A stretch of DNA of 64,000 bases. It comes from Strongylocentrotus droebachiensis. Its lineage: Eukaryota > Echinodermata > Echinoidea > Camarodonta > Strongylocentrotidae. The stretch is from positions 37,112-101,111 of the forward strand of contig JAVYIG010007509.1 of assembly GCA_035222895.1 (NCBI GenBank), read 5' to 3'. Of this stretch, positions 24,290-35,317 are shown piece after piece; the first letter of the stretch is position 1, and each line of letters begins with the position of its first letter. Made by a program: the position numbers and the translations under genes. Under the pieces are notes generated by a model. That model was not told the DNA's origin. It ran no database searches and saw nothing but the letters and a program-made list of their open reading frames with translations.

Positions 24290-26744
24290 TCATATTATGT
24301 TTCCAAGAAAATAATCGCTGCTATAGATTTTATTTAATTTTTTTCTTTTTATGCTTTTTTGTTTACAAGTATTCCTTAACTTAGATCCATCTTGTACTGA
24401 CTTTGAGTGGGTCTTTCTTTTCTATTTAAGGAAATTGAATGCTGTTTGTAATTTGGTAATTTTTTTTTTTATATTAAAGTAATCAGAATGATTATTTGAT
24501 TAGGTGTAAGTTAAATACCTGAAATTGCTTGTGATATTTCAGACTTGCCAATGTTGAATACAATAGATGAAATTACATTACGAATTACAAATGTTATTCT
24601 TTGGTTACTACGAAGTTCCAGGTTTAAGAAATGGACAGCCTTAATGATTGCACATTTAATAATAATCCATTGTCTTTTAAAGTGAAAATGAATTTATAAA
24701 TTTATCTAACTGATCCTGAAGTTGTTATTGAGCTCTTCAAATTCATATTTAGATAAGATAACTTATGATTACAAATTGAAATCATGATGTCTGGCTCTTA
24801 ACTCAATCTATTTATATAAAAAATTTAAAAAATCCTCCTTCACATTTAAAGTATTAGCTGTAAATTAAAAAGTAAGAGGGGAGATATACATGTAGATTGA
24901 AGACGTCATTTCAGTACTCATAAGTTTGAATTTAAGAACTTCTTGTATGCATCAATTGCTGTTAAACTAGTGCTTCCTCCTAAAAAATTACAGTACATAA
25001 TAAACATTTTTGTGCGTACTCCTCAGTTTACAAGATGTTTTTGTGTGGTACTAGTGCTATATTCGGATCTCGTCCAAGTACTATACTTTTGAAGATTTTA
25101 TTAGATGACCAAGTAATGCTAGACAGTACTATAGAGAGATAAAGTAAAAAGCAAAGATTATGATTTATAATGTTCCATCCACCAAAATATGTTTTGCTCT
25201 TGATGTATTAAAGGGTTTCTATGTCACTATGCTATTTTCAAGCTATGAGCTTCAAATATTACTTCTACAAAGAGATATTGCAGTATGAATACACTCATTA
25301 ACTTTAAAACAACTTGTTGATTAGAATAGTCATAATCAAAGGGCCCGCACAGATTCCAAGTTGGACTTGTGTTATTTGTGCAGGGTTCTATGTCATCCTT
25401 CATCTTCTTCATATTTCTTAATTGTCAAACTCAAATGGTGTCTTTTAAAATTATTTTGTCAGGTGATCGGTACACTTTATGATTATCTGATATTCTTATG
25501 TGAATATATTTTGTTTACTTTAGCTATCTTGACCCAGTCTTCTGCTCAAGATCAGCTTTTTGTGCCATTCTACGCAAAAGGTTTTTCATTTTTCACTTGG
25601 AAACTTATACTATCCAAGTTTTCCTGAAATGCTGTGAACAAACCAAGCTGATTTTTTTTATAATTTTGATTTATAATTAGATTAGAGAGTAAATCCTTTG
25701 TAAAGTTTCAGCTTTTGAAGCCAGCACAAGTGAAGTTTAATCTGTGTTGTTTAATGCAAGTAAAAGTCTTTCACTACGTCACTTCTCCCCCCCCCCCATC
25801 ATTATTAAAAACACTTCCCATCGTTTTGTACTCTTCTCAGACATCTTCAAGTTTATCTAAAATTCTGAAGTTTCCCTTAACTTTGTATCACAAGGTAATG
25901 ACTTCTAATGTAGCTGTCCTCTTTAAATTTGTATAACTAAATTAAAATTTTGAAGAAAATTATAGTTCAAGACCAGCTTTTTGTGCCATATTCTATGCAA
26001 GTTTTTTTTCTTTTCTTCCACGTTCCGTAAATATCAGTTTATAATATCAGGTTTTCAAGTCTGCGACTTATCTGAGTCATTTTGTTCAATTTCTTGCAAG
26101 TAAAAGAACTACCCCAATAAAAGTTTACACTGGATCTGTTTTAATTGATTGAGAGAGAATATTTTCTGAATGATATCAGCAGTATAATGTCAGCCTAACG
26201 TAGGAAATTACAACTCCCAGGATATGCTTTAATATCATGTTAAATTTATTTACACTATTTGTTTTCACACAAGCTATATGTGCAACAGAAGTAGGCGTGA
26301 ATACAGACCCTGTCTTGTTCTTGTTTTGGTGGATTTGTGGGGTGAGTGCCCGCATGCACTCAAAGTAATACATTTGTTACGACCAGAATTTGTTCCTTGT
26401 CACTTCTGGCTTTGTGCATCTGGAGGGTCATGTCCTGGCTCCTCGGTGTTCGAGATTTAAGTGAATTCAAACAATATTATGTAGAATACTGGTATTCGGT
26501 GTGAGGCTCTAAACAGTAACGGTCAAAGTTGTAATACTGTGTGCATTTTGTCTTCCAAATCGTCCATTACAAGAGAAGGACACTGTTGTAACACTCTTTA
26601 CAGATTGAATGCCCTACTGGCTCTCAACAGATAAAACAATCATACTTCTTCAGTAGCTAAAAGCAACAACCAATATCCTTATACGTGTACATGTATTTAA
26701 ATCTAAAGATAGATTATGCTTGAGAGCAATATGAAGTGCGGACT

Positions 26745-27370
26745 GATGCTCTTGAAATCAAATGCAATCCATTTCAACAGAAAGTCTTCTTCCAAGGTAG
26801 ATCAATTTTCAAATGTTTGAATAGATTGCAAACTTTCAAATAAAATGATTATCATAATGGTTGTGTTCTCAGATAAATGCTCTTGAAATCTAAATAAATA
26901 CATTTCAACTTAAAGTCTTCTCTGGTGGTAGACCAATTTCTATATGTTTAAAAAGAGAGTATATTTAAAACTTCCAAGCAAAATGATTATCATAATGGTT
27001 GTGTTATAATAGAGATATGCTCTTGAAATCAAATTTAATACAAGTCATTTCAGTTCAAAGTCTTCTCTTGTGATAAATCAATTTTTAAATGTTTGAAAAG
27101 AGAGTATATTTAAAACTTCCAAGCAAAATGATTTTCATATTATTTGCGTTAATAGAGAAATGCTCTTAATTACAAATTTAAAACATTTCAATTGAAAGTC
27201 TTCTCTTGTGGTAGATCAATTCTCAAATGTTTAAAAAGATAGTATATGTCGTATTTCCAAGCAAAATGATTATCATAATGTTTGTGTTATTAGAGAAATG
27301 CTCTTGAAATCAAATTCAATACATTTTAGTTGAAAGGCTTCTTCCATTCTATTTTTTAAATGTTTAAAAA
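26745..27370. repeat. Tandem repeat of ~137-bp unit, about 4.5 copies
   Basis: ATGCTCTTGAAATCAAAT starts units near 26747, 26879, 27016, 27161 and 27298. Each contains AAGTCTTCT and AAAATGATTATCATAATGGT. Confidence 0.88.
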
Positions 27371-27374
27371 TAGA

Positions 27375-27455
27375 GTACACAGTCAAACCTGAAAAAGTGG
27401 CCACTGTAGACAGGTGGTCTGTATGGAGAGGTGGCCGCTGAGACTGGTTAGACTG
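27375..27455. mobile_element. CAGTCAAACCT MITE, degraded copy
   Basis: ACAGTCAAACCTG is followed by AGACAGGTGGTCTGTATGG and ends in a diverged GGTTAGACTGAAT. Confidence 0.55.
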
Positions 27456-27700
27456 AATTTACAACTGCCTAGCAAAATAATTATCTTAATTATAAAATCT
27501 ATTAAAGTGTGTCAAGAGTATTTCATTTTCTTTGTCACCCTCTAAAGTAGAATATGTTGTACCATACTGATGGAAGAGGGCTGGCTATATTTTCATGAGA
27601 AATTCTTTTCTTACAGAAGTGATTCACTCATTAATTGAAATTAATACTTTGGACTGACTTTTGTGTCAGTATTTTGTGAAATGTTAAATGTTGTCCTTAA

Positions 27701-28068
27701 AGGTAAAGACCAGTATTGGTAACGCCCCAATTTCAAAAAAATGAAATGGAAGCTCTCATTACCAATCATGTGAAAGAATATGTTTTGACTAATACATGAT
27801 GATAAAAAATTTGCCGGGAAACCGCCTACTAATTCATATATTTGGTAAATTTATTTCTCTCATGGTCGTGTGAGAGAGATAGGGTAGTCCCATATACATC
27901 TTTCTGTGTATAGTGCTTGTAACTTTACGAAGAATGGGCCAAATTTCTTATCATTTTGATGATTCCAGAACCTTGCAGATGCTAGATGCTAGATGATCAA
28001 CCCTTTCTGATCGATTCCACAACGTTTCTTTCACAATGCAATCGCATGACCATTACTGGTCTTTACCT
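27701..28068. mobile_element. TTAA-flanked MITE (368 bp), piggyBac-like ends
   Basis: The ends AGGTAAAGACCAGTA and its inverse TACTGGTCTTTACCT are flanked on both sides by TTAA (27697-27700 and 28069-28072), the target duplication typical of piggyBac-type elements. No open frame of note. A truncated inverted relative lies at about 34803-35020. Confidence 0.8.
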
Positions 28069-28224
28069 TTAAAATGAGCCATGAAACCATTTACACATAT
28101 TATGCATTTAAAGGAAATGGTTAGAAAATAGAAATTAAACCATGCAATTGTCTAGAGTACTACATTGATACTGCACATCAAGTTATGGAATATCAATATT
28201 TACAAAATCGATAATGAATACCGG

Positions 28225-28335
28225 TAGTGATAAGAATATTCTGGGTTCGTATAGTGCTCAATACATCAACGATGTCTCTATTAAAGCGCTTTACAGATTG
28301 TATGGCCAAGAAGTGGTCGCTTATCAAGTCTATTT
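28225..28335 (+). mobile_element. Possible SINE tail fragment
   Basis: GTATAGTGCTCAATACATCA and AAAGCGCTTTACAGATTG resemble the 3' part of the second SINE family. Weakly supported. Confidence 0.4.
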
Positions 28336-28919
28336 TATGTGAAAAACTGCCATGCCATTCGTAAAAGAAAAGTATGTATGATTATGTGTAAAATCATACA
28401 GCGCTGAGAAGTGAAAGAGACTGTTTTAGTGAGACAATCTCAAATATATCATGTGAGAAAATGGAGAAGAATATATTATTAATATTTGTAATGTATTTAT
28501 TTGTGTGTGTGTCGAGTGCCTTAAGGATTTGAATAAATAAAAACAATAGAAGTGTTTCTTGAACGTTTTCTCAGCTTTATTTGATAAATATGGTCGATAT
28601 TGACTGTAAGCGATTTTTGAAAGGTTGTCAAAAAATATTGTAGAATTATAGACTATGTGATACAGGTGTGGGGAGGAGAATTCAATGAAAGAGAAAAAAA
28701 TAATAAAATATTGACTGGATAGAAGGCCAGCTCAGAAAGATAATGTGGAATTGTTTTGGCTTGTGTTTTGTTTGTGTTTGTGTTGTTCTGAAAGTGAATA
28801 TTGGTGTTTTAAAAGTTTAGTTATTAACGATTTTACTCTGCTAATTTCTCTGAAACTTGAGAATTCATGTGATAAAAGGTGATAAAAACATAAATAGTCA
28901 TAGAAGACGTATTACCAAG

Positions 28920-30115
28920 GCATTCCCCTCCTTCCCTTCCCCTCCCCCCCCCCTCTCTCTCTCTCTATCTCTCTTTCCCATTCTGTGTTAAATTTCCACA
29001 AAAGTGGGGGATACGGATTAAGACAATGATGTAGGAAAATTTAAACACCAAAAAAACGAACTAGAAAAAATGAAATCAAAAGATAAACTCTCTCTTGTAC
29101 TCTTAACGCTCGATATCTTGATTATTTATTTTTTGAGGGGGGAGGGGAGATGGGGGATGTTTGTCACTGTTTCCATTTTCGTTTCCTCCCCACTGATCTT
29201 CTTTATCCAATTTTGCTCCTCATGTTCTTCTTCCCTCTGGGTAGCTCTCTTTTCTATCTCACTTTCCCCTCCCCAGTTTTCATTCTCTCTTCCCCCGTAA
29301 GTCGTTGATGTTCTCAACTTCTTCCTTCCAAAATTTGTTTTCCCCTCTTTCCCATGTTACCCTGTCCTCTCCATCTCCCTTTATAGTCCCCCCCCCCCTC
29401 TTTTTCTCCCTCTGTTGCCCTCCTCTCTTTCATTTCTTCCTCCTGTCTGTTGCTGTCATCTCCGCCTCCTTCCCCTCTTCCCTCAGTCTCCCCCTTCCCA
29501 TGCTCCTCTTTTTTTTTCTCCCACTCTGTTACATGCCTTGTCTCGATATTGTCCTTTTTTTTTCTCCCACTCTGTTACATGCCTTGTCTCGATATTGTCC
29601 TTTCTTTTTTCTTCCCTCTTTAAAATATCTTTCTTACTCATTATTCTTCTTTCTGATACCCTACTCTGTCCAGACTGCCTCGTTGCTGCCTCCCTTCTCT
29701 CTCTCACCCTCTTTATCTCTCGCTCACTTCTATCTCTCGCTCACTTCTCTCTCTCTTTATCTGTCTTACTCTTCTCCCTCTTTTTTTCTCTCTCTCACCC
29801 TTTTTTTCTCTTGCTCTCTCTCTACACTGCCCTTCATCTGTCCTTACTCCTCTCCCTCACCCTCTTTTTGTCTCGCTTCTTCCCTCTCTCTCTCTCACTG
29901 CCCTTCATCTGTCCTTACTCCTCTCCCTCACCCTCTTTTTGTCTCGCTTCTTCTCTCTCTCTCTCTCTCACTGCCCTTCCTATGTCTTACTCCTCCCCTC
30001 TCTTTGTTGCTCTCCCCTGCTCTCCTACCCTTCCTCTCTCCTCACTATTTTGCTTTATTTCACTATGTCCCCCTTCCTCTTTTTCGCTCTCTCCTCAACA
30101 TCCCCATGTTACGGG
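28920..30115. repeat. 1.2-kb pyrimidine-rich tract
   Basis: Mostly C/T on the + strand, including a direct repeat of TTACATGCCTTGTCTCGATA (29529 and 29575) and of TGCCCTTCATCTGTCCTTAC. The 339-residue Leu/Ser/Pro frame at 29305-30324 has no conserved content. Confidence 0.9.
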
Positions 30116-30784
30116 GAAAAGATCACAATTTCTTTTCTTACACAAACTGGTATTTCCAAATATTTTATTCATCATGTAAAATCTATCAAAATCTGTTTAC
30201 ACATAATAAGCCTCATATGAAAGACATACATATATCTGATCATTTGCCTCATTCCAACCCAGTGCTGAAAGTAAATTTTCCATACCTTATTAATGGGTTT
30301 CAAACTACAGTGTTCTCATTTTAAATCATCTGATAACAGACGCAACTATATATTGTCTGCTGGAAGCCAGATGGATGTTTCTCCTATTGTTTTTATTATA
30401 GAGAAGCTGAATTTATAGAGCAACTAATGCAAAACATTAGGCAGTTTAAGATGCTTATCATTTAACATACTGTTTATGTCCTTTACTTCCGGCTCTCGAG
30501 AGATTATATGGTAATACAAACATAGGGAACCTCTTAGCAGGTATCCTATTGGCTGACAAGGTGTCACATGACACTCATTAATTCATCATTTTCCAAATAA
30601 GCATGGCATGGGATCACAAATACCCTCCATTTTATACAACAAACATTGCATTCATATCGTTGTTCAAGCTATATTCACCTCCAAATTAAGTATTTCCCTT
30701 GTGCCGTAATTGAAGTAGCAGCCTCTGTGAAATATAACATCACGTGGGAAATTCTAATTTTTCTGGTTCATAAATTTTGTTATA

Positions 30785-30890
30785 TTGACTACTGGAGCAG
30801 GCAATAGTAATGTAATATTGCCTGCTCAAAGCCAGAAATCTGTGTTAAAGTACAAGTTAACACCCTTCTAGGTCCAAACAGACGATATAT
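30785..30890. repeat. Second hairpin-type element with CAGACGA end
   Basis: GGAGCAGGCAATA and TATTGCCTGCTC are inverted. They are followed by AAAGCCAGAAATCTG and CACCCTTCTAGGTCC plus AACAGACGA, resembling the 6514 hairpin. Confidence 0.5.
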
Positions 30891-31095
30891 TCATGGTAAA
30901 TAAAGAAGTAGACGGCACCTTACACGTATATCAATTTTTTTCTATTAAAATCAATCACATATTAAATCATTATAATCAAGGATATACACTTTAGTACTTC
31001 ATCCTGCATTAATTTACAGCCAATATTTGGCTCAGGAATGGTAGAAATATCAATATCATGAAATACATATAAAACATAAGCAAGGATGGCATGAC

Positions 31096-31251
31096 CTGGG
31101 GGGCATTTCACAAAACTTGTCTTCAGTGACAATTGACAGTTTTTGTTATACTAAGCTACTGAAATCCTTGCTTCTGATTGGGTATCAGCAGATTTGTTAC
31201 TGATTTTTGTCATTTGTCATTGAAAAAAGGCTTTGTGAAACGAGTCCCTGG
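31096..31251. mobile_element. Palindromic GTTTCA MITE, copy 2
   Basis: Inverted ends GGCATTTCACAAAACTTG and CTTTGTGAAACGAGTCC, with core AGCTACTGAAATCCTTGC. It is closer to the 33741 copy than to the 262 copy. Confidence 0.75.
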
Positions 31252-31381
31252 TTAAATATGATGAACATATGTAGGGTAGACTTGGAATTACAAGGTATGT
31301 AAGAAATAAGGCAATTTCATTTCTTCATTTATATGAAGAAAAAAGTACATTAACAGCACTCTGAATCTCATTCCTTTTTTA

Positions 31382-31850
31382 AAGAAATGTTAAGTAAAGG
31401 TGCAAACAAAAGCATGTAATCAAGTGCATCGAGACATTTACAAAGTGAAAAAGATGACAGAAATGTAAGTACTATACCTATACGTTTGAAGTTAAAGGTT
31501 GAGTTGATGAAACAGAATAAGAATAAATGAAAAAGATTCTGGGCCCGTTACTGATTGTACATAGCTATACATAGCAAACCAAAAAATGGCTAACTTGTCT
31601 TTCTGTTACCTTTTTACAGAAATGTTAAGTAATAAGTAAACAAAATCATGTACTCAAGTGCATTGAGACATTCACATAGTGAAAACGATGAGAGAAATGT
31701 AAGTACTATACCTATACATTTGAAGTTAAACGTTGTTGATGAAAGTGAATGAGGATAAATGAAAAAGATCCAGGGCCCGAAACTGATTGTACAAAGTGAT
31801 ACATAGCAACAAACAAAAAAAATTGCTAACTTATCTCTCTGTTATGGGGT
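31382..31850. repeat. Tandem duplication of ~236-bp unit
   Basis: AGAAATGTTAAGTAA, AAGTGCAT.GAGACATT and GTAAGTACTATACCTATAC occur in order twice (31382-31617 and 31618-31850). Confidence 0.88.
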
Positions 31851-32734
31851 GCTGCTATGTTTCCTGATGCAACAGTAAACAGCAGGTAACATGCTTAAGA
31901 TAACCAAAGACATCTCTTCTAAATAAACCTTTCCACTCTGGCAAAATCATAATTTTTTTTTCTTCTTCTTTTCAACATTCTCGAAGACTTCAAGAGGTAA
32001 GTCATATTTTCTGTCCAATTTGTTAAAACAAAATGATTAATGCATATTTCACATTGGTATATGGAGAAATAATTCTTTCCTATATTACCTTTCTAACCAC
32101 TAGCACTCTAGTTAATCTATTTAGTGGAATGTTCAACTTCTCATGGTTTCTCTTATTAATTAAATCCCCAATGAAAAATGCTATACATAGAGGTATACCT
32201 ATACACCTAGTTCTTTGCAATGAGTAGTTATTACAAGCTTTGGACAATGAAATAAGCTGTGATAAATAGGAGCTTATAAGCTGATTAGAGTAGTAGATAA
32301 TCTGTAACATTTTTGTTATCTTACTTTTCAAAAAAATGACCCAACTGGCCAATATCTTCTCCTTCAATTTGATTAATTGCTTACACAATACCAGTCATTG
32401 TATTTGTATCCTTCGATGTGATGTATTTGTTTCATTCTTCCAACGATACATTTCGTTGTAATCCTATCCTTTAATTGGATTCATTTTCTTGTCGGGTTGC
32501 AATTAATCCGATTTCCCATCCTCTTTCTTTGTATAAACATACAGAACTGTATTAGATAATGCACTCCTCGTTGGAAGGTAGAATGAAGAAATTACATGAA
32601 GACATGTTTGGGGGTTCTTTGCATGGCTTCTTGCCCTCCCGAGGTAAATTAAATAAACATTTATTAAAAAGTTTGTTTTATGGCTTCCTTTCCATGTCTA
32701 CCGATCTCTATCTGATGACAAAAGTATCGGGGAG

Positions 32735-33015
32735 AGAGTGAGGGGGAAAGAGAGAGAGAGAGAGTGGAGGGGTAGAAACATGAAGAGAGAGATACAGAAA
32801 GAGATATCAAAAGAAAGAGCAAAAGAAAAAAGAAAGCGAGAGAGAGAGAGAAAGAGAGAGGGGGAGAGAGAGAGCAGGAGAGAGGGAGAGAGAATGGAGG
32901 GGTACAGACTGGGAGAGAGGAAGAGGGAGAGAGGAAGAGGGAGAGAGAAAGAGAGGGAGAGAGAAAGAGAGGGAGAGAGAAAGAGAGGGAGAGAGAAAGG
33001 AAGGGAGAGAGGGGG
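32735..33015. repeat. (GA)n-rich purine tract
   Basis: GAGAGAGAAAGAGAGGGA units, 280 bp, with no coding content. Confidence 0.95.
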
Positions 33016-33740
33016 ATACCTTAGTAATAAGCCTTAGACCCTACTTGCGTCTTTATCAGGTTTCATCATATGATTCACCAAGTTTCAGACACGTCTATGA
33101 GCCTCATTCACACACAACAACCTAAACTGGGTCAAAAACTTCCCGGCAAACTTAACACCATTTAATAAACGAACAGCAATCAAAAGTGAAAAAATGTAGG
33201 TACCCCCACCCAACACAGGCCTCAATTAAATGATAGGATGGAGATTGTGTACCCAAACACTTAGCAAAACTTAGGAAAAATATGCATCAAACAGTACCAA
33301 CGACCATTACTATTTCTTTTCATTTTTAATACTGCCTACCCACTTTTTGGAAGACTCGGGGAAGAGCTGATGCAAACGTGTTCACATTACCATTTAAACT
33401 CTGTTGGTACTCTGGTGTCTATTTAGTGTCAACGCTCTTCTGGCATACAGAAGATAATGTGAGTTATAAAATCAATAATATGAAGCAATGCGTGTGTCAC
33501 TTTATTTTGCCATGGTGGGGGTTTTAAAGGCAGTTTTTAGAGTACCCAGTAATGTTTGTGCAAAAAGAAGGCTCTGCGATTTCAAAGAAACAACAATGTG
33601 AAGAGCACTATGCTTGTGTCATTTAATTTTGCTTGGGTAAGTATTTAAGGCAGGTTTCTAAGTAATATGCAAACAACCCTACAGGGAGGGTCAACCCATA
33701 CAACTGCGACCTAGACGAAAAAAAAGAAGTGTAAATCCTG

Positions 33741-33893
33741 CCCAGAGGGGGCGTTTCACAAACTTGTAATCAGTGACAAATGACAGTTTTTGTTATAAGC
33801 TACTGAAATCCTTGCTTCTGATTGGTTATCAGCAGATTTGTCACTGATTTTTGTCATATGTCATTGAAAAAAGGCTATGTGAAACGGGTCCCA
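33741..33893. mobile_element. Palindromic GTTTCA MITE, copy 3
   Basis: Inverted ends GGCGTTTCACAAACTTG and GTGAAACGGGTCCCAG. The interior is nearly identical to that of the 31096 copy. Confidence 0.75.
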
Positions 33894-34551
33894 GATCATC
33901 ACCAGAGAGGATATTCTTTTGACCTGTGTTTAACCTCATTTGGCTTGCAACATGGAGGTCTTTCAACTCATCTCAGCAAAAGAAGAAAAGCTGAATCAAC
34001 AAAACGAAAACGGCCTTTGATGTGGCCAATCCTCTAGAAGTTCATAAGAGTGAGCCCTTTCTACTCACACATCTGGCATATATTTTTGGGCCCTGAATCG
34101 AAAATTAATGAACCAAACCTCAAAATGTGGAATGATTGTTCTAAAGGGTTAAGGTTTTTTTTTTCTTACACCTTAATTCATTTACATCATATTCCGGATG
34201 AATAACAAGTCATACATGTACTTAACAACAGAACAGACTACGTACTAACAAATATACAAAATGAAATATAAACTCTGCGTTCTCCGCCTAAACATTGGAT
34301 AATCTTGCTAATATTGCATAATGTAAATCAAATTATACGTACCATAATATACAGTTAGGAAGTGGAATAAACTTACCGCCAAATTGCAGATGATAAATAA
34401 TTTCATAGTTTATCAAATTTAGTACAGCAATATAAGACCTCTTGTAGTTTATCAAAGTCAGGCAAATTTGCCACAATAATTATAAAAAAAGACTACTTTT
34501 TCCGATCTCCAACATATCTGGAAGAATTGCCACGATGAGAACTGAACAATA

Positions 34552-34728
34552 TACAGTCAAACCTACTTTAGTGACCACCTGTCTACAAAGACCGCATTTT
34601 TTGTTTCCCTTGAAAGTCTTTTTTCATTGAAACATGTACTAAAGGAACCTGTACTTAAAGACCACCTGCCTTTAAAGACCACTTTTCTTGTGTCCATTGG
34701 GTGGTCTTTATAGACAGGTTTCACTGTA
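34552..34728. mobile_element. TA-flanked MITE with CAGTCAAACCT ends, copy 1
   Basis: TACAGTCAAACCTACTTTAG at the left and the inverse AGGTTTCACTGTA at the right. Internal GACCACCTGTCT and GGTGGTCTTTATAGACAGG are also inverted. The TA borders suggest a Tc1/mariner-type origin. Confidence 0.75.
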
Positions 34729-34802
34729 CTTGTATATCTCATCTACAAGGTAATATGGAAGGAGGAAGTACGCTCGTTATGAAGCTATTCCTGAGAACCA
34801 CA

Positions 34803-35020
34803 TTTAAAGATAAAGCTGAGTTCTGGTCATGCGATTGCATCGAGAAAGAAACAGTGTGGAATCGATCAAAAAAAGTTGATCATGTAGCATTTACATGTAA
34901 GTATTGGTGTGTACTGCAAGGTTCTGGAGTCATCAAAATGATAAGAAATTTGGCCCAGTCTTGGTAAACGCATTGTACACAGAAGGATGTATACAGGACT
35001 ACACAACCATGTGGCATACA
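34803..35020. mobile_element. Truncated, inverted copy of the 27701 TTAA MITE
   Basis: TGGTCATGCGATTGCAT, GGTTCTGGA.TCATCAAAATG and AAATTTGGCCCA match the reverse complement of the right half of 27701-28068. The far end is missing. Confidence 0.75.
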
Positions 35021-35257
35021 AATCGGGCCTCATTTTGAAGCTGTTAGTTGTCATATTTAGAATATGAAGGCATTTGAAGAGCCATGCTTTTCAGGGAACA
35101 TTTTTCTCTGATGTTCTTCCACACTTGCATAATAACAATGATAACGCTCACAAATCATTTTCACCTCTCCCCAGAACTCAACCTTCTCTTTAAACCCTGC
35201 ATTCTCAGAAACGCAGACATGGATTTGGGACCTTCTGGCTGTATATGGCTGAGTTCT

Positions 35258-35317
35258 TTACTGCAGGATTCCATGTCTTGATAGCGCCATGGAATGAGGG
35301 TTGTAAGTCACAGGCAA
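35258..35317 (-). CDS. MFSD1: MFSD1 exon 15 (C-terminus and stop), probable
   Basis: After acceptor tgttttcag it encodes LPVTYNPHSMALSRHGILQ and TAA, in phase 0 with the previous exon. It is short and weakly conserved. A long inverted repeat (35361-35646) lies about 45 nt upstream in the intron. Confidence 0.7.
   Translation of the reverse strand: MPVTYNPHSMALSRHGILQ

Larger units (their letters stand above)
22791..35200. other. Intergenic and 3'-flank interval between convergent PRKX-like gene and MFSD1
   Basis: The two genes point toward each other across about 12.8 kb. The 3' UTR ends are not identifiable by eye. AATAAA-like sequences near 28533 (+) and 33498 (- strand) are possible but unsupported. 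Small frames at 22845-23278 show no recognisable domain. The rest is repeats listed separately and plain AT-rich DNA. Confidence 0.6.

Noticed and set aside
29305..30324. 339-codon open frame
   Set aside because: It lies in pyrimidine-rich DNA that lacks stop codons by composition. The overlapping frame is also open, and there is no conserved content.
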